64,000 nt of DNA from Paludibacteraceae bacterium (GTDB lineage Bacteria; Bacteroidota; Bacteroidia; Bacteroidales; Paludibacteraceae): NCBI GenBank assembly GCA_016937795.1, contig JAFGVV010000017.1, positions 1-64,000 of the forward strand, written 5' to 3'. Shown in pieces: positions 19,701 to 28,434 of this stretch (position 1 is its first letter; each line of letters begins with the position of its first letter). The position numbers were made by a program, and so were the translations under genes. The notes beneath the pieces were generated by a model. That model saw only the letters and a program-made list of their open reading frames with translations. It did no database searches and was not told the DNA's origin.

Positions 19701-20001
19701 ACCACAATCAGTATATGGCGATCCTAAAGGAAATAACCGCTTCTCTGACCGCTGGATTGAGGATGGGTCGTACCTGCGACTCAAAACCATTGAAGTATCG
19801 TATGATTTACCGGTAAACAAAATAAACTTTCTCCAGGGAATTACACTTTGGGCATCGGCTAATAACCTGTTTACACTTACCAATTACTTGGGAATGGACC
19901 CTGAATTCTCTAGTGGAAACAGCTCCCTTTATCAAGGCATCGACATAGGCCTGTTACCACAAAGCCGCAGCTTCTTTGCCGGATTTAAAGTGTATCTATA
20001 A
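16795..20001 (+). CDS. SusC/RagA family TonB-linked outer membrane protein
   Basis: 1068 aa. 'GKVIDAVTKNPLAGARINTTDPRFSAMTDENGNYSIKIP'. Plug 'MNDIESVTVLKDGTSMYGSKGGNGVILINTKRG'. C-terminal barrel strand 'RSFFAGFKVYL'. Confidence 0.94.
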   Translation: MKISKLKSSIHLFKCSLFAILVGSTVPVFAQTTANEQKKVVIATDSVTGKVIDAVTKNPLAGARINTTDPRFSAMTDENGNYSIKIPKFLNTLIVSAPGFDKKEVSVYSGQQTKNVSIYPSVFDNVFADEVGVYGTKRKTTISTAMNSFILDNQSSYTVDNELKKQMAGDIYLSTHSGTPGAGARMLIRGINSLNSNTQPLIVVDGVIFDNLNERNSLHQGNFLNPLSGIDMNDIESVTVLKDGTSMYGSKGGNGVILINTKRGRSMATKITVSGMLGYNQQPLVTPMMNADQYRIYLSDLLKNKDASDALSEQHFLNNDPDFIYYNKYHNSTQWSDGVYRNGSTQSYNVAVNGGDEIALYNLSIGLTNALSTLENNDFNRINARFNSDINLTDKLNTVFDISYLQSTRKLRNDGIAENYRSQINSPGFLSLIKSPFLSPYQYSNDRALTTKLEDYDFLKIANPYAILEYGIGHSQQTNFNLSVVPEYTLNKNLSISSRFSFSMINLSENMYSPMYGVAPYIEEENKMISNNHVKTQFARQTSLLSDTRVKWGKSVEEHDLKLNAGLRYMTDSYKAEYAEGHNTGSDQVREMSGSLLYKAVDGADDPYKLLTYYGVFNYGFRDKYFAEAAISLETSSRFGNKTNSGLNMLGVSWAVFPSLNVAWLISAEDFMQSVNFVDMLKLRSGIGASGNDDIESTAARTYFNAVKFGQNITGVQLHNIANPAIQWETVIRRNAGLDAAILNNRLSLSFDVYNNSTNNLLVLKTPAPYSGMGTYWTNDGKLSNFGYEGAFNARIISTKNINVTLGASISAYKNEILALADGDYLTKVYGAEILTAVNQPIGQFYGYQTNGVYSTAEEAALDGLSIPKSNGELIALEAGDMRFIDKNNDKVIDDQDKVVIGNSNPDFFGAINAGMKYKNLGIQLVFNYNYGNDIYNYLRSQLENGSTFSNQSMAMNNRWINEGSITNIPQSVYGDPKGNNRFSDRWIEDGSYLRLKTIEVSYDLPVNKINFLQGITLWASANNLFTLTNYLGMDPEFSSGNSSLYQGIDIGLLPQSRSFFAGFKVYL

Positions 20002-20016
20002 TACCTAATAAATCAA

Positions 20017-21735
20017 ATGAAAATTATGATTATGAACAAGATAATTTCAACATTTAAAATTCTGCTTTTGTCGGGATTAATGCTTTCGGTAACATCGTGC
20101 GAGGACTTTATGTCCACCGAATCGAACAGATATATGTCGGAAAACGACAACCTGCTAAACTCACCTAATGACTCAGTATTTTCGTTGATTGGCATTTTAG
20201 CCCAAATGCATAAAATTGCTGATAAGTATGTGCTTATTGGTGAACTCAGAGGTGACTTACTGGAAGTGACAGAAAACACTCCTATCGATTTGCGTAATCT
20301 GAGCAATCACAATATTGATGTAAATAGTAGCGAATTTGCCGACACACGCGATTTCTACGCCGTTATTAACAACTGCAATTATTTCATCAATCGTGCAGAC
20401 ACAAACATTTCAGTAAGAGGCGATAAACCTTTTGTACGCGAACTCATGGCTGTTAAAACTATTCGTGCATGGACATATTTGCAACTGTCACTCAACTACG
20501 GACAAGTACGTTATTTCACAAAACCAGTACTTAGTGTCGACGATTTGGAATCGAACTATGTAGAAATGAATACCGAACAACTCGTCGACACGTTGATTAA
20601 TGATCTGATGTCGATGAACCCTTTAACAAACAGACAATCCCCGGATTATGCAGAAGGGACTATCAATCCATATTTTCTTTTAGGTGATTTGTACTTGTGG
20701 AAAGCAGGTTATTCAAAAATGCAGTCTGATTTCGAAAATGCTGCGTTTTTCTATTCGAAATTAATTGACCTTGGCATTACTATTCAACCCTATATTTATG
20801 TGAGATGGTTAAACGACAGATATGAAAACAGAGTGGATTCATGGTCATCGATATTCGAACCTTCTATGAGCAACGAATTGATTAGCGGCATACAACTCGC
20901 TGAAACAAATCATTCAGGAGTAGCAAATCAACCACTCACTGTTAGTAAACTATACGAAATGAGCAGATCTGAACAGCTTACCATTTCGAAAGCATATCAG
21001 GACATCTCAGATGCTCAAATCTATTGTTTCCGCGAAGGAGGAGGACCAATAAAATATACAACCGGAGACTTACGAATCAAAGCGACTATGAAGGAAAGAA
21101 TCTCAGTCGAAAACAATACAATCATTACCTCGAACAGCATAAACAAATACGAGTATCACCTCACTTCAATTTATAGAAGAGGGCTTTTGTATCTTCGTTA
21201 TGCCGAAGCGGTTAACCGGGCAGGCAAGCCTTCACTCGCATTTACTGCTCTCAAATACGGATTAAACAATACAAACCTGAGCACTGCTACCAGAGTGAAC
21301 CCTTACGAAATTGCTGATCAGAAACCTTACGTCACAATTTTCAACAAAGAAATATTTAGTGAAAACGTAGGCATCCATAACCGTGGAGCAGGAAATACCG
21401 AAGTAAACACATCATATGTATTACCTGATTTTACACGATTCGAAACCCTGAAAGACATAAACGGCAATGACAGCATTGTAATAACTTCAGACCCCCTAAA
21501 AATGGCTGAAGCAAAAGCTGACTCAATTTTATTTGTAGAAAATGCCATTTGCGACGAACTTGCACTTGAAACTGCACTCGAAGGAAATCGTTTTCAGGAT
21601 TTGATGCGTTTCTCGATGCACCAAAATGACCCTACTTTCCTTGCCAAAAAAGTAGCTGCAAAACATTCCGATAATTATAACTATTATCTGAACCTGTTAA
21701 GCGAACCTCAAAAATGGTATCTACCAATGAGATAA
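20017..21735 (+). CDS. RagB/SusD family outer membrane lipoprotein
   Basis: 572 aa. Lipobox 'SVTSC'. 'ELMAVKTIRAWTYLQLSLNYGQVRYFT' and C-terminal 'ALEGNRFQDLMRFSM'. Start may be 20032 (second ATG). Confidence 0.88.
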   Translation: MKIMIMNKIISTFKILLLSGLMLSVTSCEDFMSTESNRYMSENDNLLNSPNDSVFSLIGILAQMHKIADKYVLIGELRGDLLEVTENTPIDLRNLSNHNIDVNSSEFADTRDFYAVINNCNYFINRADTNISVRGDKPFVRELMAVKTIRAWTYLQLSLNYGQVRYFTKPVLSVDDLESNYVEMNTEQLVDTLINDLMSMNPLTNRQSPDYAEGTINPYFLLGDLYLWKAGYSKMQSDFENAAFFYSKLIDLGITIQPYIYVRWLNDRYENRVDSWSSIFEPSMSNELISGIQLAETNHSGVANQPLTVSKLYEMSRSEQLTISKAYQDISDAQIYCFREGGGPIKYTTGDLRIKATMKERISVENNTIITSNSINKYEYHLTSIYRRGLLYLRYAEAVNRAGKPSLAFTALKYGLNNTNLSTATRVNPYEIADQKPYVTIFNKEIFSENVGIHNRGAGNTEVNTSYVLPDFTRFETLKDINGNDSIVITSDPLKMAEAKADSILFVENAICDELALETALEGNRFQDLMRFSMHQNDPTFLAKKVAAKHSDNYNYYLNLLSEPQKWYLPMR

Positions 21736-21763
21736 TGTAATTTCGAAAATAACATTGTAAAAT

Positions 21764-21804
21764 GAGTCCGGTTTTAGCATTGCTTTAATCGGACTCTTTT
21801 TTTT
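21764..21804 (+). terminator. Rho-independent terminator closing the FAS1/SusCD locus
   Basis: gagtccg(gtt)...(aat)cggactc followed by TTTTTTTT. Confidence 0.8.
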
Positions 21805-21854
21805 ATATAACACAGCGTACAAACGACTAAAAACCAATTTAAAAACCATTTCTA

Positions 21855-21885
21855 TTGACATATCAATCTTTTTTCCGTAAATTTG
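21855..21885 (+). promoter_or_regulatory. Bacteroidota-type promoter upstream of gltX
   Basis: TTG at 21855-21857, 20 bp spacer, TAAATTTG at 21878-21885. Confidence 0.6.
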
Positions 21886-21912
21886 CGTGCCTTTTGTGGC
21901 TAAAAATTTTAA

Positions 21913-23439
21913 TTGAAAATGAACAGAAAAGTCAGAGTGCGATTTGCACCAAGTCCAACCGGACCACTTCATATTGGCGGTGTACGTACTGCCTTGTACA
22001 ATTACCTTTTTGCCCGTCAGCATGGCGGCGACTTGCTTCTGCGCATCGAGGATACCGACTCAGCACGTTTCGTGCCAGGCGCCGAGGATTATATAGTAGA
22101 AGCACTTCAATGGTTAGGAATCACAATTGACGAAGGAATTGGAGCTAAAAACCCGGGTAATCATGCACCATATCGCCAAAGCGAACGCAAATCCATTTAT
22201 CGCAAATATGTCGATCAGCTACTCGCAGCCAACTTGGCTTATATAGCTTTTGACACTCCATCGGAATTGGAATCAAAACGTACCGAAATTGCTAATTTTC
22301 AGTACGATGCTTCTACACGTCAACTCATGACCAACTCGCTTACTCTTTCGGCCGACGAAGTAAAAAGTCGTATAGCAAATGGCGATCAATATGTGGTGCG
22401 TATTAAAATTGAACCAAACCGCGATATTAAAGTGCAGGATTTGATTCGTGGAGAAGTGATTATCAACTCTTCGGTGATCGACGACAAAGTGCTCTTCAAG
22501 TCGTCCGACGAACTACCCACTTACCACATGGCCAACGTAGTGGACGATTATTTAATGGAAATTTCGCACGTGATTCGTGGCGAAGAATGGTTGCCATCTG
22601 CCCCACTCCACGTATTGCTTTACGAATATCTGGGCTGGACAGCTCAAATGCCGCAGTTTGCACATTTACCATTGTTGCTCAAACCCGACGGCAACGGAAA
22701 ACTCAGCAAACGCGATGGCGACCGTCTCGGATTTCCGGTATTCCCGCTCGAATGGAAAGATCCAAAAACCGGTGACACATCGTCGGGCTATCGTGAAGCG
22801 GGTTATTTCCCCGAAGCTGTGGTCAACTTTTTATCACTATTAGGCTGGAACTCAGGTACCGATCAGGAGATATTCTCCATGCAGGAACTTATAAACCTGT
22901 TTTCGCTCGACCGTGTGAGCAAAAGTGGAGCCAAATTCGATTACGAAAAAGGTAAATGGTTCAATCACAAATATCTGCAAAACAAATCGCTCGAGGAAAT
23001 TACCGACCTTTTTCAACACATTTTAGTTGAAAAAGAAATTATCGAGGACTCCGACAAAGTACAGAAAATTGTATCGCTCGTGCGTGAACGTGCAAACTTC
23101 GTAAACGAACTGTGGGGACAGTCGTCATTTTTCTTTGTGGCGCCCGTAAGTTACGACGAAAAAACAATGCAGAAACGCTGGAAAGCCGAAACACCGGCTT
23201 TGATGGAAGAATTAATACAGGTACTTGAAACAATTGACGATTTCACAACCGAAAAAACAGAAGAAAAAGTAAAAGCCTGGATTGCCGAAAAAGCTTACAA
23301 TATGGGTGCGGTAATGAATGCTTTCCGTCTGTCGGTAGTAGGCGAATCAAAAGGTCCGCATATGTTCGACATTGTGAGCCTTGTTGGCAAAGACGAAACC
23401 ATACAAAGAATCAGAACAGCCATAGAAACATTGCATTAG
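21913..23439 (+). CDS. gltX: Glutamate--tRNA ligase
   Basis: Starts at or near 21913 ([49 protein letters not shown]). HIGH-like 'HIGG' and KMSKS-like '[17 protein letters not shown]'. ATG at 21919 is the more likely start. Confidence 0.95.
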   Translation: MKMNRKVRVRFAPSPTGPLHIGGVRTALYNYLFARQHGGDLLLRIEDTDSARFVPGAEDYIVEALQWLGITIDEGIGAKNPGNHAPYRQSERKSIYRKYVDQLLAANLAYIAFDTPSELESKRTEIANFQYDASTRQLMTNSLTLSADEVKSRIANGDQYVVRIKIEPNRDIKVQDLIRGEVIINSSVIDDKVLFKSSDELPTYHMANVVDDYLMEISHVIRGEEWLPSAPLHVLLYEYLGWTAQMPQFAHLPLLLKPDGNGKLSKRDGDRLGFPVFPLEWKDPKTGDTSSGYREAGYFPEAVVNFLSLLGWNSGTDQEIFSMQELINLFSLDRVSKSGAKFDYEKGKWFNHKYLQNKSLEEITDLFQHILVEKEIIEDSDKVQKIVSLVRERANFVNELWGQSSFFFVAPVSYDEKTMQKRWKAETPALMEELIQVLETIDDFTTEKTEEKVKAWIAEKAYNMGAVMNAFRLSVVGESKGPHMFDIVSLVGKDETIQRIRTAIETLH

Positions 23440-23485
23440 CATGTTAGCAAATTGGCAAATTTAAAAATTGGCACATTAATTCTTT

Positions 23486-24277
23486 ATGCAACAACGACAT
23501 CGTGATCCGCTACAATATCTGAACGAACAAATTGCAAGTACACAAAAGTACATTGTTCCGTTTATCAGCGAATACTTTCCGCTGAAAGCAGGCATGCAGG
23601 TACTCGAAATTGGATGTGGCGAAGCGGGAAACCTGAAACCTTTTCTCGATATGGGTTGTGTGTGCACAGGTGTCGATTTCAGTGCTCCGAAGATTGAAAA
23701 AGGCAAAGCATTTTATAGCAATCATCCTTTGGCAGACAATATTCAGCTTATCAGCGACGACATTTATAATATAAAAGAATTTCAGGCCAAATTCGATCTT
23801 ATTATCCTGCGCGATGTGATTGAGCATATTCACAATCAGGATAAATTTATGGGCTTAATGAAAAGTCTGATGGCACCCGCCGGAGTAGCATTTTTTGCAT
23901 TTCCACCCTGGCAAAATCCCTTTGGTGGACATCAACAGATTTGCGAAAATAAAATTCTGTCGACACTGCCTTATTTTCATTTACTGCCCAAAGCATTGTA
24001 CAAAGCTGTACTAAAGCTTTTTGGCGAAACCGAAGCTAAAATTACTTCATTACTCGAAATTAAAGAAACAGGCATCAGCCTCGAACGATTTGAAAATATT
24101 TGCCGGAAAAACGGATATAATACACTGGTAAAAAAGCATTTCCTGATAAATCCAAACTACGAAATTAAATTTGGACTGAAGCCACGCACATTATTTTCGC
24201 TGTTTAATATCCCATACCTGCGTAATTTTTACACAACAGCCGGATATTATTTAATTGCACAGGACACGCAAAAATGA
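23486..24277 (+). CDS. Class I SAM-dependent methyltransferase
   Basis: 'QVLEIGCGEAGNLKPFLDMGCVCTGVDFS' motif I and 'FDLIILRDVIEHI'. Confidence 0.85.
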   Translation: MQQRHRDPLQYLNEQIASTQKYIVPFISEYFPLKAGMQVLEIGCGEAGNLKPFLDMGCVCTGVDFSAPKIEKGKAFYSNHPLADNIQLISDDIYNIKEFQAKFDLIILRDVIEHIHNQDKFMGLMKSLMAPAGVAFFAFPPWQNPFGGHQQICENKILSTLPYFHLLPKALYKAVLKLFGETEAKITSLLEIKETGISLERFENICRKNGYNTLVKKHFLINPNYEIKFGLKPRTLFSLFNIPYLRNFYTTAGYYLIAQDTQK

Positions 24278-25587
24278 AGAAAATTCTGATCATCACATAT
24301 TACTGGATTCCGAGTGGTGGCGCTGGTGTTCAACGCTGGGTAAAATTCACAAAATACCTGCGTCATTTCGGATACGAACCTGTGATTTATACACCAGAGA
24401 ATCCCGAATATCCATCCATCGATCATTCATTTAGCAAGGATATTCCCGAAGGAATTGAAATCCTGAAAACTCCTATTTGGGAACCTTACGAAATATACCG
24501 GAAACTCACCGGAAAAAAAGGAGAAAAAATTAATGCAGGCTTTATCTCTGAAAATAAAAAACAAAGTCTGAAAGATAAAATTTCAATTTGGATACGTGGA
24601 AATTTTCTGATTCCCGATCCACGAAAATTCTGGATAAAACCTTCGGTAAAATTCCTTACTGAATACATCAAAAGCAATAATATTGAGGCGGTTATCAGCA
24701 CCGGACCACCACATTCGATGCACATGATTGGTTTGGGATTGAAAAAAAACATTCCCGGACTAAAATGGATAGCCGATTTTCGTGATCCCTGGACTAATAT
24801 CGACTTTTACAAGGATCTGAATCTGACATGGCTGGCCGACAGAACGCATCATCGTTTGGAGCGAAAGGTGATTCAGACAGCCGATGCTGTAGTCGTTGTT
24901 TCGAAAGGAATGGAAGAGGAGTTCAGGGTTTTAAATCCCAAACAGCTGACAGTGATTCCCAATGGTTTCGATACCGAAGATACCGGCACAAAAGCGATTG
25001 AACCCGATAAGAAGTTCACAATTTCGCACATCGGAACACTTAATGCAGCCCGAAACCCAAAAACAGTTTGGATAGCATTAAGCGAATTGATACAGGAAAA
25101 TGCTGATCTAAAGAATGCTTTGGAAATACACTTAATAGGAAAAACCGATTTTTCTGTTTTAGAAGAAATCAATGCATGTGGACTAAAAGAAAATTTAGTC
25201 AAAACTGATTATCTGACACACCACGAAGCCATTAAGCGTCAGCAATCGTCACAGGTTTTAATGTTGCTCATTAATCAGTCGGCCAATGCAAAAGGCATTC
25301 TTACCGGTAAGTTTTTCGAATATCTGGCAGCCAAACGACCGATTATTGGCATTGGGCCAACAGATGGCGATGCCGCAGAAATTCTGAATCAGACACAAGC
25401 CGGCACTATGGTTGATTTCGACGATGTGGAAAAAGCCAAAGAAGTCATCACTGACTTTTATAACAAATACAAAAACAATCAGTTACATATACAATCAGGA
25501 CCTATCGAAAAATTCTCGCGTAAATCACTTACGGGAGAATTAGCGGAGTTAATTAAAACACTAACAAACAATAAGGTTATTGTATAA
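24274..25587 (+). CDS. Glycosyltransferase family 4-like protein
   Basis: 'YYWIPSGGAGVQRWVKFTKYLRHFGYEPVIYTPENPEYPSID', 'VIPNGFDTED', 'GKFFEYLAAKRPIIGIGP'. ATGA overlap with the upstream gene. Confidence 0.85.
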   Translation: MKKILIITYYWIPSGGAGVQRWVKFTKYLRHFGYEPVIYTPENPEYPSIDHSFSKDIPEGIEILKTPIWEPYEIYRKLTGKKGEKINAGFISENKKQSLKDKISIWIRGNFLIPDPRKFWIKPSVKFLTEYIKSNNIEAVISTGPPHSMHMIGLGLKKNIPGLKWIADFRDPWTNIDFYKDLNLTWLADRTHHRLERKVIQTADAVVVVSKGMEEEFRVLNPKQLTVIPNGFDTEDTGTKAIEPDKKFTISHIGTLNAARNPKTVWIALSELIQENADLKNALEIHLIGKTDFSVLEEINACGLKENLVKTDYLTHHEAIKRQQSSQVLMLLINQSANAKGILTGKFFEYLAAKRPIIGIGPTDGDAAEILNQTQAGTMVDFDDVEKAKEVITDFYNKYKNNQLHIQSGPIEKFSRKSLTGELAELIKTLTNNKVIV

Positions 25588-25635
25588 TCTAAATCAGCAG
25601 AAAAAACTTGAACAGATTATACAAACTATTCTCTA

Positions 25636-25658
25636 TTCCCCTTTAGGGCTTAGGGGTG
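25636..25658. repeat. Partial copy of a dispersed CCCCTAAA-type palindromic element
   Basis: ttcccctttagggcttaggggtg resembles the reverse complement of the arms at 41348-41445. Confidence 0.5.
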
Positions 25659-25670
25659 AATTTATATCAC

Positions 25671-26741
25671 ATGAAAAAAATAATCACCATAGTAGGCGCA
25701 CGTCCGCAGTTTGTAAAAGCTGCCACACTCAGTCGTCAGTTTCAGATTGCTGGTATCGACGAGAAAATCATCCACACGGGACAGCATTTCGATGCCAATA
25801 TGTCGGAAGTGTTTTTCCGCGAAATGGAAATCCCAAAACCGGCCTATCAACTGGACATTCACGGCGTTTCGCATGGTGCCATGACCGGACGAATGCTCGA
25901 AGGCATCGAAAAAATTCTGCTGAACGAAAAACCCGATGGCGTTTTAGTATATGGCGACACAAACTCGACACTTGCAGGCGCATTGGCAGCAGCAAAACTG
26001 CATATTCCGGTAGTACATGTCGAAGCAGGATTGCGATCGTTCAATATGGCTATGCCTGAGGAAATAAACCGCATCCTCACCGACCGTATTTCCACTGCTT
26101 TATTTTGCCCCACCGACACAGCTATTCGTAACCTGAAAAACGAAGGTTTCGATAATATGCCCGTTCAGATATTTAAAAACGGAGATGTTATGCAGGACGC
26201 AGCCATGTATTATGCCGGAAAAGCCCAACTCAAATCGGATATTCTGCAAAAAACCCGACTCCGTAAATTTATTCTGGCCACCATACACCGTCAGGAAAAC
26301 ACCGACAATCCCGACAATCTGAAAAACATCATCGCCGGACTGACCGAAATAAACAAAGAAATACCTGTAGTTGTACCCATGCATCCACGCACGCGCAACA
26401 TACTGGCACAAACCTACAAACTGCCCGACTTTACCATTATCGAACCCGTTGGATATTTCGACATGATAATGCTGCTCAAATCCTGCGACATGGTTATCAC
26501 TGACAGTGGAGGAGTACAAAAGGAAGCCTACTTCTTTGGCAAACATTGCATTACCCTGCGCGAACAAACCGAATGGACCGAATTAGTCGAAAACGGCTTC
26601 AACATACTCACAGGCAGCGATACGCAAAAACTAAAAGCCGCTTTCGAGACATTCAAAACCAAAACATCCGACTTCAGCATCGATCTTTACGGCAATGGTA
26701 AAGCAGCAGAAAAAGCGGTGGAAGAAATCAGAAAATTGTAA
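25671..26741 (+). CDS. wecB: UDP-N-acetylglucosamine 2-epimerase (non-hydrolyzing)
   Basis: MKKIITIVGARPQFVKAATLSRQF, 'VLVYGDTNSTLAGALAAAKLHIPVVHVEAGLRS', 'ITDSGGVQKEAYFFGKHCITLREQTEWTELVE'. Start moved from GTG 25656 to ATG 25671. Confidence 0.93.
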   Translation: MKKIITIVGARPQFVKAATLSRQFQIAGIDEKIIHTGQHFDANMSEVFFREMEIPKPAYQLDIHGVSHGAMTGRMLEGIEKILLNEKPDGVLVYGDTNSTLAGALAAAKLHIPVVHVEAGLRSFNMAMPEEINRILTDRISTALFCPTDTAIRNLKNEGFDNMPVQIFKNGDVMQDAAMYYAGKAQLKSDILQKTRLRKFILATIHRQENTDNPDNLKNIIAGLTEINKEIPVVVPMHPRTRNILAQTYKLPDFTIIEPVGYFDMIMLLKSCDMVITDSGGVQKEAYFFGKHCITLREQTEWTELVENGFNILTGSDTQKLKAAFETFKTKTSDFSIDLYGNGKAAEKAVEEIRKL

Positions 26742-26742
26742 T

Positions 26743-27411
26743 ATGGCAACCGAACATTCAACAAAACATAAAACTGACATTGGTTACTTTAAAAATCAAA
26801 GAACTGAAATGCTCAGATATATTCCAAACGAAGCTATAACAATTCTTGAAGTAGGCTGCGGTGAGGGTAGTTTTTGTAACCTACTTAAAAGAAACGATCG
26901 TGAAATTTGGGGAATTGAAATAAATTCTATAGCAGCGGTAAATGCAGCTAAAGAGTGTAATAAAATTTTGGTTGGAGATTTTGATGATTTATACCCACAA
27001 TTACCAAAAAATTATTTCGATCTAGTAATATTCAACGATGTTCTGGAACATTTGTATAACCCCTGGGAAACCATTAGAAAAGTAAAATCCATACTAAAGC
27101 CTAATGGACTATTAATTAGCTCCATACCAAATTTCAGGTATGTAGGGAATTTAATCACAGAAATTTTAATCGAAAAAGATTTCAGATATAAACCCGAAGG
27201 TGGAATACTGGACGATACACACATTCGCTTTTTCACATCAAAAAGCATCCTTAGAATGTTCACTGACGAAGGATATGAAGTATTGATACACGAAGGACTA
27301 CGACCATGTAAAAGCTGGAAAGAAAAAATGGTAATAAGTCTATCAATGGGATTCCTGAAAGATGCCAGACACAAGCAATTTGCAACAGTAGCCCAAAATA
27401 AAACAAAATGA
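26743..27411 (+). CDS. Class I SAM-dependent methyltransferase
   Basis: 'ITILEVGCGEGSFCNLLKRNDREIWGIEI' and 'FDLVIFNDVLEHLYNPWE'. Start at ATG 26743 just after the wecB stop. Confidence 0.85.
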   Translation: MATEHSTKHKTDIGYFKNQRTEMLRYIPNEAITILEVGCGEGSFCNLLKRNDREIWGIEINSIAAVNAAKECNKILVGDFDDLYPQLPKNYFDLVIFNDVLEHLYNPWETIRKVKSILKPNGLLISSIPNFRYVGNLITEILIEKDFRYKPEGGILDDTHIRFFTSKSILRMFTDEGYEVLIHEGLRPCKSWKEKMVISLSMGFLKDARHKQFATVAQNKTK

Positions 27412-28415
27412 ATCAAGCACTTGTATCTATTATTACCCCAACATACAATCACGAAAAATACATTTCGGACTGTATCGACTCTGTATTAAAACAAACATAC
27501 AGCCATTGGGAAATGATAATAGTGGACGATGGAAGTACAGATAAAACTTACGAAAAGGCTTTAGAGTTTTCACAAAAAGATAACAGAATTAAAGTCTTTA
27601 CACAGAAGAATATTGGGATTTTCCGCTTAGCCGAAACCTACAATTTCGCTTTAAACAAATCGCAGGGCAAATACATTGCAGTACTCGAAGGTGATGATGT
27701 TTGGGTACCGGAGAAACTTGAGATACAGGTAAATGAATTGGAAAAAGATGAAGAAATCGTTTTGTGTTGGGGGAAGGCATTCTCATCTTCAGAAGACTTA
27801 TCAATAGACCTGAATCTGTTTCCAATAGATGAAATTGACAATCAAATTCTGAACAATCACCCCATTGGGAATTCATTAAGTAAATTGATTTATACCTGTT
27901 ATATACCAGCTCTTACTGTAGTTGTAAGAAAATCAGCATTAAAAAATGGTTTTAGTCAGAAATTCGGGTTACCATTAGTTGATTTGCCTACCTGGCAATA
28001 TTTGGCTTTAAAAGGAAAATTCTGCTACATAAATTCAGCTCTTGGAAAATGGAGAATATATCCAAATCAGGTAACAAAAACCCACACAGCAAAAATGGCA
28101 GAAGGGTTTTATAAATTAGCAGTTGAATTATACTCTAACAACAAAACGACTTTAACTGAATACGGAATTACAGAAAGGAAAATAAAAAATCACTTTCTCG
28201 ACCTACTTGTAATAAACTACTCCAGATCAGGACGATACAAATTGATTCGTAGTGACTACAAGGGAGCAAGAAAGGATTATCTTAAATCAATTTTCAAATT
28301 CGGCTTTCACAAACCAGATTGGAAATTACGATCTATAGTAGGATTATTGTATTCAATTTTCAATAAAGACATCGAAGGACTCACAAAAAAAATTGGACGA
28401 GTTAGTTACAAATAG
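27408..28415 (+). CDS. Glycosyltransferase family 2
   Basis: 'VSIITPTYNHEKYISDCIDSVLKQTYSHWEMIIVDDGSTD', 'YIAVLEGDDVWVPEKLE'. ATGA overlap with the upstream gene. Confidence 0.92.
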   Translation: MNQALVSIITPTYNHEKYISDCIDSVLKQTYSHWEMIIVDDGSTDKTYEKALEFSQKDNRIKVFTQKNIGIFRLAETYNFALNKSQGKYIAVLEGDDVWVPEKLEIQVNELEKDEEIVLCWGKAFSSSEDLSIDLNLFPIDEIDNQILNNHPIGNSLSKLIYTCYIPALTVVVRKSALKNGFSQKFGLPLVDLPTWQYLALKGKFCYINSALGKWRIYPNQVTKTHTAKMAEGFYKLAVELYSNNKTTLTEYGITERKIKNHFLDLLVINYSRSGRYKLIRSDYKGARKDYLKSIFKFGFHKPDWKLRSIVGLLYSIFNKDIEGLTKKIGRVSYK

Positions 28416-28434
28416 AATTTTTTAAATCAACACT

